A stretch of 29,710 nt of DNA, from positions 1-29,710 of the forward strand of contig SIBB01000002.1 in NCBI GenBank assembly GCA_009695395.1, in the 5' to 3' direction. Source of the DNA: Pedosphaera sp. Lineage in GTDB: Bacteria; Verrucomicrobiota; Verrucomicrobiia; Limisphaerales; SXTU01. Position numbers and translations under genes: made by a program. Positions 22,852 to 29,710 of the stretch are shown piece after piece. Each line of letters opens with the position of its first letter. The stretch's first letter is position 1. The notes under the pieces were generated by a model. It saw only the letters and a list, made by a program, of their open reading frames with translations, was not told where the DNA came from and made no database searches.

Positions 22852-24333
22852 CTAACGAGGCCGCGCTGATCTGTCCCAAAGCAATTTTGCCTGGCGATGG
22901 ACGGAGGCAACGATCCGTTCCTCGACATCTGTTTGAAACGGACCGGGCAGGGATTGGTAAATCACGGCCTGCGTTCCTTCGTAGCCACCTTCCTGCAAAA
23001 CGCGGCGACTGGGAACATACGCGTTCACTAGGTTCGCATAGCCTGCGACCCACACGAAGCGTCCGTCCGAGGCTAGTTCGCGCTTGAGCCGGATGGAATA
23101 ATCGACAACGGGTTCTCCACCCAATGCCGCCAGAGTCAGCTTTTCTCCGAGCACCACCACTTGGACCGGAAGCTGATAGTCCGCAGGCCGGTCACCCGGG
23201 TTGGGCCACTGTTTCAGAATCCAGCGGGCATGGCGGGAGACGAAGCCATCCCCGGATTTGGCTCTCTCCTCCAAGTCAGCGCGCGGGGGCAACGGAGCAA
23301 ACGCCAAAGGACACATCTCCAGACTGGTGGACAAGGTGGCGCTTAGCCGGACGGGCGCCGCGGCCAAGCCCGCCTCGACTGCGGAGGCCAATGCCAGTCC
23401 GTTTTGCTCGGCGTCCTCCTGGTGACGGCGGGGCTGCGGATCCTGATCGCCGCCGCAACCCATGAGGAACAATGCGACTGTATCCGGGTGATCTTTCTCC
23501 AGTTTTCGCTGAGCAAAACCCGCGTAATCGCCGTGGAATTTGCGGATGGGGCCGAGCGCCGTGTTATGGCAGGCGTAGCCGAAAACCAAGCCGATCAATT
23601 TCTTATCCGACGATTCGATCCGCAGCACCGGCACGTCATGGTCCACCGGACCATCGGGATTCAACCCAAGCGTGAAACCCTTCGGAGTCGATATTCTTCG
23701 GTTCATCGCGAAACCGCAACGGGCGCGGCAGTAGCTCACTCTCGACGGTCCCATGCTCGAAATCGCCATGCCGATCGCGGCATCCACCTTCTTCACCAGT
23801 TCGCCCAAGTATTTGTCCGTGCGTTCTCCCCAAACCGAAGGGATGCCCCAATCGGCAACCGTCTTGGCGGAGACCATGGGACCGCCGTGAGTGTGCGACA
23901 CATTCAACAGCAGTTCATCGGGTTTAAGTCCGTGCTTCTCCCGGGCGACTCCCAAGATCGATTCGCGCAAGGTGTCCGGGATTTCGATGAGGTCCAACGT
24001 GACGATGATCAGCCGGCTATTCCCCGCAGCGCCCAGCGCAAGGACTCGGACATACAAATCCACCAGAGCGCCATCAGACGGTCCGGTGCGGGCGGCGTAA
24101 CCCGCCATCCAGACCGGCTCAGTTGGCGTGATCGACACTTTGGCCGCGCCCGCTTTCCATTCACCCGGTTCAGCCGTCAATCCGTGCCCGACCATCGCGA
24201 GCCAGATGCAAACGGGAATGACCCAATCGAGGAACAGGAATCGCCTGGCGCTCTTCCCTGGATTTCCATCGATAGGGACCGGCTTTCTTAACACGGCACG
24301 GCTCAGGGAGAGTTGCGTCGATGATGGGTTCAT
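22852..24333 (-). CDS. Neutral/alkaline ceramidase-like secreted hydrolase
   Basis: A 493-residue protein related to neutral/alkaline non-lysosomal ceramidases. The ATG at 24333 gives a long Arg/Lys-containing N-region and a hydrophobic core at about 34-53 (cleavage near Leu-Thr-Ala). GAAKVSITP near 62-70 opens the family domain, and VSHTHGGP at 145-152 matches the zinc-binding SHTHSGP motif. CHNTALGP (about 257), HGDYAGFAQRKLE and GCGGDQDPQP (about 297) follow family landmarks. Such proteins hydrolyse amide bonds in ceramides, but many bacterial relatives have unknown substrates. It is the only gene on this strand in the right half. Its GC content is visibly lower than its neighbours, and broken genes flank it on both sides, which suggests later acquisition. 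The stop is TAG. Confidence 0.88.
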   Translation of the reverse strand: MNPSSTQLSLSRAVLRKPVPIDGNPGKSARRFLFLDWVIPVCIWLAMVGHGLTAEPGEWKAGAAKVSITPTEPVWMAGYAARTGPSDGALVDLYVRVLALGAAGNSRLIIVTLDLIEIPDTLRESILGVAREKHGLKPDELLLNVSHTHGGPMVSAKTVADWGIPSVWGERTDKYLGELVKKVDAAIGMAISSMGPSRVSYCRARCGFAMNRRISTPKGFTLGLNPDGPVDHDVPVLRIESSDKKLIGLVFGYACHNTALGPIRKFHGDYAGFAQRKLEKDHPDTVALFLMGCGGDQDPQPRRHQEDAEQNGLALASAVEAGLAAAPVRLSATLSTSLEMCPLAFAPLPPRADLEERAKSGDGFVSRHARWILKQWPNPGDRPADYQLPVQVVVLGEKLTLAALGGEPVVDYSIRLKRELASDGRFVWVAGYANLVNAYVPSRRVLQEGGYEGTQAVIYQSLPGPFQTDVEERIVASVHRQAKLLWDRSARPR

Positions 24334-24357
24334 TGCCGACGTTGTTTTGCGGGGTGA

Positions 24358-24816
24358 GCGAGTGTCAAGCTCGTCTTGTGGCGGCTTGATCACGGCGGCG
24401 TTGAGGAACTGCAGCCGAAGGTCGTCATCGTGATGATCGGCAACAACAACATGTTCTTCACGCCCGAGACCGGCATCGAGGCGGCGGCCAAGGGCGTGCA
24501 GATGTGCATCGCCAACGTTCGCGAGAAGTTCCCGCAGGCCGAGGTCATCGCCGTGAAGATTCTGCCCGCCCACGCGCCGGGCAATCGGTTCTACGAGGAC
24601 ATCAAGCAGACCAATCTCGCTCTGGATGCTCTGAAGCTCGACAGTGACCCGAAGGTGAAGGTGCTCAACCTCTGGAACGAAATGGTCAACGCCGACGCCA
24701 CGTTAAAGAAGGGTTTGTTCGCGCCGGACAACCTCCATCTCTCCCAAACCGGCGGCTACGAACTCTATGCCAGCTAGCTGAATCCGCTGGTGGAAAGCCT
24801 CCTGACCAAGCGATAA
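24358..24816 (+). pseudogene. 3' fragment of an SGNH/GDSL hydrolase gene
   Basis: Only the second half of an SGNH hydrolase (PAF-acetylhydrolase-like family) remains. It includes LWRLDHGGV, the block with VVIVMIGNNNM (oxyanion Asn region), ILPAHAPG, and APDNLHLSQTGG carrying the catalytic Asp-x-x-His pair. The N-terminal GDS block with the Ser nucleophile and any signal peptide are absent: the frame is closed by TGA at 24355-24357. Near the 3' end, GYELYAS is followed by TAG (24775-24777), and the next codons LNPLVESLLTKR to TAA at 24814 are exactly what relatives have after that point. So it is truncated at the front and also carries a nonsense codon. It lies 20 bases before the next sulfatase. 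Confidence 0.82.
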
Positions 24817-24835
24817 TCACCACAGCCATTCTCCA

Positions 24836-26230
24836 ATGAAAAAACTCGTCCTCCTCTTCGCTCTCCTCGCAAAGTTGACGTCGGCCCACGCTGCTCCACC
24901 CAACCTCATCCTCTTCCTCGCCGATGACCTCGGCTGGGGCGACCTCGCGTGCTTCGGTCATCCGGCCATCAAGACGCCGAACCTCGACGCCTTCGCGAAG
25001 CAGGGCGTGCGGCTGACGCAGTGTTACGCCGCGAGCGCCGTGTGCTCGCCGTCGCGCTCGGCGCTGCTCACGGGGCGCACGCCGCATCGCAACGGCGTGT
25101 TCACGTGGATCGCCGAGGGTGGGCCGGTGCATCTGCGCACGAGCGAAATCACGTTGCCGAAGCTGCTCAAGGGCGCGGGTTACGCAACCTGTCACAGTGG
25201 CAAGTGGCACTTGAACGGCCTCTTCAACAATCCCGCGCAGCCGCAGCCCGGCGACCACGGTTACGATTGGTGGATGGCCACGCAGAACAATGCCGCGCGG
25301 TCGCACGAGAACCCGAGCAACTTCGTCCGCAACGGCCAGCCGGTGGGCCGGCTCGAAGGCTATTCCGCGCCGCTCGTTGTCGGTGAGGCGATCACGTGGC
25401 TCAAGGAAAAGCGCGACCCGGCCAAGCCGTTCTTCCTCGCCGTCTGGACCCACGAGCCGCACTACCCGATCAAGTCCGATCCGAAGTTCAAGGCCCTCTA
25501 CCCCGACCTCGCCGACGACGTGCAACGCGAGCACCACGCGAACGTCACGCAGATGGATCACGCGTTCGGTCAGCTCATGAAGGCGCTCGACGAACAGAAG
25601 CTCGCGGACAGCACGTTCGTGTTTTTCACGTCGGACAACGGCCCGGAGGGTAACGGCACCACGACGCCCGGACGCGGCTCCAGCGGGGGGTTGCGCGAGC
25701 GCAAGCGATCCATGCACGAAGGCGGCATCCGCGTGCCGGGTATCGCGCGCTGGCCGGTCAAAATCCCCGCCGGCTCCGTGAGCGAGGTGCCCGTCATCGG
25801 CAGCGATGTTTTCCCCACGATGCTCGGTATCGCCGGCGTGAAGCCGCCGGCCGACCGCGTCATCGACGGCGTGGACGTGCTACCTGTGCTGATGGGCAAA
25901 GCCACCAAGGTCGAGCGCCCGCAGCCGCTCTACTGGCGGCTCCTCATGGCCCCGAACGCGAAGGTCGCGATGCGCGTGGACGACTGGAAGATTCTCGCCA
26001 ACGCCGAGTTGACCGAGTTTGAACTCTACAACCTCAAGGTCGACGCGAAGGAAACCACCGACCTCAAGGACAAGGAACCGCAGCGCTTCGCCGCGTTGCG
26101 CGAGCAACTCATCAAACACAACGCCGCCGTGGACGCCGAAGGCCCGGATTGGTGGAAAACCCTCAGTCCAAACGGCGGCACGGCGAAGGCGGATGAGGCT
26201 CCCGGCAAGAAAAAAGGGAAGAAGAACTAA
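24836..26230 (+). CDS. Secreted formylglycine sulfatase
   Basis: A 464-residue sulfatase with a Sec signal peptide (MKKLVLLFALLAKLTSAHA, cleavage after residue 19). Asp-Asp at 30-31 and GWGDLACFGHP form the first calcium-site region; CSPSR at 70-74 is the formylglycine motif, followed by SALLTGR. GKWHL near 122-126 and FTSDNGPEG near 264-272 supply further active-site residues. The C-terminus is Lys-rich (KKKGKKN). It should remove sulfate groups from a polysaccharide or similar substrate outside the cytoplasm. It begins the sulfatase-esterase-sulfatase-LamG run: the next ATG comes 15 bases after its TAA. No Shine-Dalgarno sequence precedes the ATG. Confidence 0.95.
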   Translation: MKKLVLLFALLAKLTSAHAAPPNLILFLADDLGWGDLACFGHPAIKTPNLDAFAKQGVRLTQCYAASAVCSPSRSALLTGRTPHRNGVFTWIAEGGPVHLRTSEITLPKLLKGAGYATCHSGKWHLNGLFNNPAQPQPGDHGYDWWMATQNNAARSHENPSNFVRNGQPVGRLEGYSAPLVVGEAITWLKEKRDPAKPFFLAVWTHEPHYPIKSDPKFKALYPDLADDVQREHHANVTQMDHAFGQLMKALDEQKLADSTFVFFTSDNGPEGNGTTTPGRGSSGGLRERKRSMHEGGIRVPGIARWPVKIPAGSVSEVPVIGSDVFPTMLGIAGVKPPADRVIDGVDVLPVLMGKATKVERPQPLYWRLLMAPNAKVAMRVDDWKILANAELTEFELYNLKVDAKETTDLKDKEPQRFAALREQLIKHNAAVDAEGPDWWKTLSPNGGTAKADEAPGKKKGKKN

Positions 26231-26245
26231 GCCGTGTTCAATCCC

Positions 26246-27169
26246 ATGAAACACACACTCGCCATCCTCACCGCCCTGCTGCTCGCCGTGGCTTCGATGC
26301 TCCACGCCGCGCCGGATGCCGCGAAGAAAAGCAAAGGTGGCCTCGGCGACGACGCGCCTGCCGGCAAGCCCTACACTTACAAGGAAAGCGCCGGCAAGCC
26401 GCGCCGGATGGAGATTTATTTTCCGCCGAATCACGATCCGTCGAAAGCGAAGGTGCCCGGAGTAATCCTGTTTCACGGCGGCGGTTGGGGCGGTGGGACA
26501 TTGTCGCAATTTCGCGTTGCGTGCGCCTACTTCGCAAGTCGCGGGCTTGTCTGTGCCACCGCCGAATATCAGATGCTCAGCGCCGCGGACGCGAAGAAGC
26601 TGCCCGCGGGTGAAACGCGGAAACGCGTGTGCGTCACGGATGCCAAGAGCGCGATTCGCTGGTTCAAACAACACGCGACCGAACTCGGCATTGATCCGAA
26701 TCGCATCATCACGGGCGGAGGCTCGGCGGGCGGCCACATCAGCGCGCTCGCCACGCTGAATCCCGGCCTGAACGATCCCGCCGATCCGAAGGACATCGAC
26801 ACCAGCGTGGTCGCCTATCTGTGGTTCAACCCCGCCTTCGCCCTCGACGACGACAAGGACGCCGAGATCGATGTGCTGCGTTACGTGAAGTCCGGCCTCG
26901 CGCCTGCCATCGTGTTCTTCGGCGATCAGGATGGCTGGAAGAAGGGTTGGGACATCACGCACGCGAAATGGAAATCGCTCGCCACGAAGACCATCGATCT
27001 GCAAATCGCCCCCGGCCAGTCGCACAGCTTCTTCAACAAGGATCCCTGGCAAACCTTGACGCTCATCGCAGCGGACCGATTCCTCGTGAAGCTCGGATTG
27101 CTCACCGGCGAACCAACGAAGACGGCCCCGGCGAGTGGAGAGAAACTCATTCCCGCCGCCGGCCAGTAA
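26246..27169 (+). CDS. Secreted alpha/beta hydrolase (BD-FAE/carboxylesterase-like)
   Basis: A 307-residue exported esterase of the HSL/BD-FAE-like alpha/beta hydrolase group. The ATG at 26246 gives a signal peptide (cleavage near His-Ala-Ala, residue 22); a GTG at 26234 would add four residues. The oxyanion motif HGGGW is at 77-81, the nucleophile elbow GGGSAGG has Ser at 160, and a probable catalytic His lies in GQSHSFF near 282. Such enzymes remove acetyl, feruloyl or similar groups from plant or algal polysaccharides. The gene sits between two sulfatases with gaps of 15 and 12 bases, so it probably acts on the same decorated glycan. Confidence 0.92.
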   Translation: MKHTLAILTALLLAVASMLHAAPDAAKKSKGGLGDDAPAGKPYTYKESAGKPRRMEIYFPPNHDPSKAKVPGVILFHGGGWGGGTLSQFRVACAYFASRGLVCATAEYQMLSAADAKKLPAGETRKRVCVTDAKSAIRWFKQHATELGIDPNRIITGGGSAGGHISALATLNPGLNDPADPKDIDTSVVAYLWFNPAFALDDDKDAEIDVLRYVKSGLAPAIVFFGDQDGWKKGWDITHAKWKSLATKTIDLQIAPGQSHSFFNKDPWQTLTLIAADRFLVKLGLLTGEPTKTAPASGEKLIPAAGQ

Positions 27170-27181
27170 CCGCATCTTTCT

Positions 27182-29113
27182 ATGAAACCATACCTCACCA
27201 TCCTCGCCGCACTGCTGCTGGCTCCGCTGGCCGCGCTGGCCGCCCCCTCGGCCAGGTCAAAGCCCAACGTCATCTACATCATGGCCGACGAGCTCGGCTA
27301 CTACGAACCGGCGTTCATGGGCGGTCGCAACATCAAGACGCCGAACCTCGACCGGATGACAACGGAGGGCATTCGCTTCAACAACCTCTTCGCCGGCTCG
27401 GCCGTGTGCGCGCCGACGCGTTGCTGTTTTCTCACCGGCAAGCACAGCGGTCACACCTCGGTGCGCGCGAATGGCGGCGGCACGCCGTTGCGCGCGGATG
27501 AGGTGACGATTGCCTCGATGCTCAAGCCGCTCGGCTATGCCACGGGCGGCTTCGGAAAGTGGGGCAATGGCGGGCGCGACTCGACGGGTGTGCCGGAGAA
27601 GCATGGCTTCGATATTTTCCTCGGCTACTACGATCAGGTCCACGCGCACAGCTACTATCCGCCGTATCTCATTCGCAACAGCGAGGAGGTGAAGCTCGAA
27701 GGCAACCACGGCACGGGCGGCAAGACTTACTCGCATTACGTTATCCACGAGGCAGCGATGAAATTCATTCGCGACAACGCGAAGCAACCCTTCTTCGCGT
27801 ATCTGCCCTACACGCCGCCGCACGGAAATTTCGACATCCCCGATAGCGACCCCGCGTGGGCGCTTTACAAGGATAAGCCGTGGTCCGAGCCCGCGCGGCG
27901 TTACGCCGCGATGGTCACGATGATGGACCGCCACGTCGGCGAAGTCCTCGCGCTGCTCAAGGAGCTCGGCATCGACAACAACACGCTCGTCTTCTTCAGC
28001 GGCGACAATGGCGGCGCGGATTACTTCACCTCCGCCGAGCATCCGCGCGGCATTCACAGCGCCAACAAGCATCCGCAAACGGGGGTCGAGTATCGCGGCA
28101 AGAAGGGCACGCTCTACGAGGGCGGGTTGCGCGTTCCCTTCATCGCGCGCTGGCCGGGTAAAATCGCGCCGGGCCGCGTGACCGATCATCTCGGTTACTT
28201 CCCCGATGTGATGCCCACGATCGCCGAGGTCACGGGCGCGAAAGCACCGGCGGACCTCGACGGCATTTCCATCTTGCCGACGCTGATCGGCGAGGCCGCG
28301 GCGGGCCACGCGCAAAAGCAGCACGAGTATCTGTATTGGGAAATCGGAGGTTGGACGGCGATCCGTCAGGGCACTTGGCGCGCCGTGAAGCCGGCGAAAA
28401 GCGATCTGTGGGAACTCTACGATCTCGCCACCGACCCGAGCGAATCGAAGAACCTCGCCGCCGCGAAGCCCGACATGCTCGCCAAGCTCACCGCGCTCGC
28501 AACCAAGGCCCACGAACCGGTGCGCGAAGGCACCTTCTCCCGCACCGACCGCCACGAGCGCGATCGCCGCGCGAAGTTTGGCAAGCAGGACGAACCCGAA
28601 TCGTCGGAGCCGAAGAAGGCGAAGGGCAAGGCGAACGGGCAATCCGCAGACAAACCCGGCGCAGCGCTCAACATGCAAGGAATTCTGCCGAACAAGGATT
28701 GGAAAATTGTCCGCGTGAGCAGCGAGAACACTGGCAACCAAAAGTTCGCCCGCAACGCCATCGACGGCGATCCCAAAACGCTGTGGCACACGAAGTTCAC
28801 CGGCGGAGTCGCCCCGCCGCCCCACGAACTCGTCATCGACCTTGGTGCCGAGCGCAGCGTTCGCGGCTTCGTTTACCTCGGCCGGCAGGACGCGGCCTGG
28901 AACGGCGCGGTGAAGGACATCGAGTTCTTTGTCAGTGCATCGCCGGATAAGTTCGTCGCGCCGGTGGCGAAGGTGTCACTCGAGAAATCGAAGGAGCCGC
29001 AAGAAATCAAGTGTCCCCCCACCAAAGGCCGCTACATCCTTTTTCGCGCCCTCTCCGAACACAGCGCCAACAGCTTTGCCACCGTCGCCGAATTTCGCAT
29101 TATTGGGGAATAA
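27182..29113 (+). CDS. Secreted sulfatase with C-terminal F5/8 type C (discoidin-like) domain
   Basis: A 643-residue, two-domain enzyme. After the signal peptide (cleavage near residue 20, Ala-Leu-Ala-Ala) the sulfatase domain has Asp-Glu at 36-37 in place of the more usual Asp-Asp, and the formylglycine motif CAPTR at 76-80. FFSGDNGGAD near 276-285 is the second metal region. A Lys/Glu/Ser-rich linker (about 465-495) leads to a beta-sandwich at about 505-643 (NAIDGDPKTLWHTKF, PHELVIDLG, RGFVYLGRQD, GRYILFRA) that fits carbohydrate-binding F5/8 type C domains. The extra domain would anchor the enzyme to glycan. It follows the esterase by 12 bases. The Asp-to-Glu change could be a family variant; activity is still likely. 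Confidence 0.94.
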   Translation: MKPYLTILAALLLAPLAALAAPSARSKPNVIYIMADELGYYEPAFMGGRNIKTPNLDRMTTEGIRFNNLFAGSAVCAPTRCCFLTGKHSGHTSVRANGGGTPLRADEVTIASMLKPLGYATGGFGKWGNGGRDSTGVPEKHGFDIFLGYYDQVHAHSYYPPYLIRNSEEVKLEGNHGTGGKTYSHYVIHEAAMKFIRDNAKQPFFAYLPYTPPHGNFDIPDSDPAWALYKDKPWSEPARRYAAMVTMMDRHVGEVLALLKELGIDNNTLVFFSGDNGGADYFTSAEHPRGIHSANKHPQTGVEYRGKKGTLYEGGLRVPFIARWPGKIAPGRVTDHLGYFPDVMPTIAEVTGAKAPADLDGISILPTLIGEAAAGHAQKQHEYLYWEIGGWTAIRQGTWRAVKPAKSDLWELYDLATDPSESKNLAAAKPDMLAKLTALATKAHEPVREGTFSRTDRHERDRRAKFGKQDEPESSEPKKAKGKANGQSADKPGAALNMQGILPNKDWKIVRVSSENTGNQKFARNAIDGDPKTLWHTKFTGGVAPPPHELVIDLGAERSVRGFVYLGRQDAAWNGAVKDIEFFVSASPDKFVAPVAKVSLEKSKEPQEIKCPPTKGRYILFRALSEHSANSFATVAEFRIIGE

Positions 29114-29147
29114 CTCGCAGCGCCGCATATTCTCCGACACACCAACC

Positions 29148-29710
29148 ATGAAACTCATCACCACCTCCACACTCCTCGCCACGCTCCTCCTCCCGCTCGC
29201 CGGAGCTGCGCAGAGCACCACCAGCCTGAAACAAGCCCTCACCTTCCACGCCTCGTTCGACAAGGGCTTCGACGCCGACTTCTCGCGCGGCGACAAGGCG
29301 GCGCTGTCCCGCACCAAGCAGGGCACGGTGCCGCTCGCTGCCAACGACGAACTCAAGCTCGTGCCCGACGGCGGGCGCTTCGGCGGCGGGTTGCATTTCA
29401 CGAAGAAGGGTTCCACCCAGCCGCGCTTCAAAGGTGCGGGCGTGCTCGGCTACAACGCCACCAACTGGAGCGCGAGCGTCTCCGTGTGGCTGAAGCTCGA
29501 CCCGGACAAGGACCTCGAGCCGGGCTATTGCGACCCGTTGCAAATCGTCGGCGAGGACACGAAGAAGGGGTTCATCTTTCTCGAATGGTCGAAGGACGAG
29601 ACGCCGCGCGAATTCCGCTTTGCCATCCGGCCCAAGATTGAGCTTTGGAATCCCAGCGGTCTCGACTGGGCGAAGATGACCGACGCCCAGCGCCCCGCCG
29701 TGAACCTGCG
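29148..29710 (+). CDS. Secreted LamG/concanavalin A-like domain protein (partial, runs off the edge)
   Basis: The first 187 residues are visible. A signal peptide (MKLITTSTLLATLLLPLAGAAQ) is followed by a LamG-like jelly-roll pattern: ALTFHASFDKG near 29-39, RFGGGLHF near 80-87, and WSASVSVWLKLD near 107-118. The domain probably binds carbohydrate, or precedes a catalytic domain lying outside the window. The ATG at 29148 follows the sulfatase stop by 34 bases, so it belongs to the same run. What lies beyond base 29710 is unknown. Confidence 0.82.
   Translation, partial: MKLITTSTLLATLLLPLAGAAQSTTSLKQALTFHASFDKGFDADFSRGDKAALSRTKQGTVPLAANDELKLVPDGGRFGGGLHFTKKGSTQPRFKGAGVLGYNATNWSASVSVWLKLDPDKDLEPGYCDPLQIVGEDTKKGFIFLEWSKDETPREFRFAIRPKIELWNPSGLDWAKMTDAQRPAVNL

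Noticed and set aside
22852..24333. Search for insertion-sequence ends around the ceramidase-like gene
   Set aside because: No transposase, no convincing terminal inverted repeats and no target duplication were visible by eye.
20663..24777. General reassignment of TAG to a sense codon
   Set aside because: livF, the TIG protein, the small Lys-rich gene and the ceramidase-like gene all end naturally at TAG, so the two in-frame ambers are better explained by gene decay.

Overview
The window looks like a high-GC Verrucomicrobiota chromosome, probably a Pedosphaera/Limisphaerales-type lineage. This is an inference from gene families: paired DUF1552/DUF1592 haem proteins, a DUF1501 remnant, a PVC-type CxxCH 'membrane-bound dehydrogenase', three formylglycine sulfatases, a secreted protein ending in FYRLR, and interspersed palindromes at gene ends. 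Almost every gene encodes an exported protein, and most starts lack a Shine-Dalgarno sequence. No rRNA, tRNA, CRISPR array, transposase or phage gene was seen.

Minus-strand half (about 200-13,700). The core is a probable four-gene operon read from 9359 down to 2168. It encodes a G8-domain/right-handed beta-helix protein resembling animal CEMIP/TMEM2, a twin-arginine amidohydrolase joined to it by an ATGA overlap, a two-haem DUF1592-type protein and a DUF1552 protein. Downstream are a secreted protein of unknown function (657-1904) and a mosaic 89-residue ORF (202-471) whose tail duplicates the end of the amidohydrolase. Upstream are an eight-repeat IPT/TIG surface protein with a DUF11 domain (9455-12085) and an orphan livG-livF ATPase pair without livK, livH or livM.

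Plus-strand half (13,914-29,710). Two small cytoplasmic-type proteins come first. A tightly coupled set follows: a DUF1501 gene with a large in-frame internal deletion, a 1063-residue PVC haem/beta-propeller/HEAT protein, and an alpha/beta hydrolase, joined by GTGA and ATGA overlaps. A sulfatase follows 13 bases later. Next come a PhoD-like phosphatase and a decaying segment (22,490-24,820) with a broken signal-peptide gene, a lower-GC ceramidase-like gene on the opposite strand, and the 3' half of an SGNH hydrolase. The window ends in a compact sulfatase - esterase - sulfatase (with an F5/8 type C-like domain) - LamG-like gene run that continues past the edge.

Taken together, the genes suggest an exported apparatus for attacking complex, probably sulfated and esterified, polysaccharides (sulfatases, esterases, G8 beta-helix, LamG and discoidin-like modules), combined with the haem and quinoprotein-like periplasmic proteins typical of this phylum. 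Substrates cannot be read from the sequence. The most distinctive points are the G8-amidohydrolase-haem operon, the mosaic ORF with its 46-base exact repeat, two genes reduced by deletion, and gene-end palindromes that share a core.
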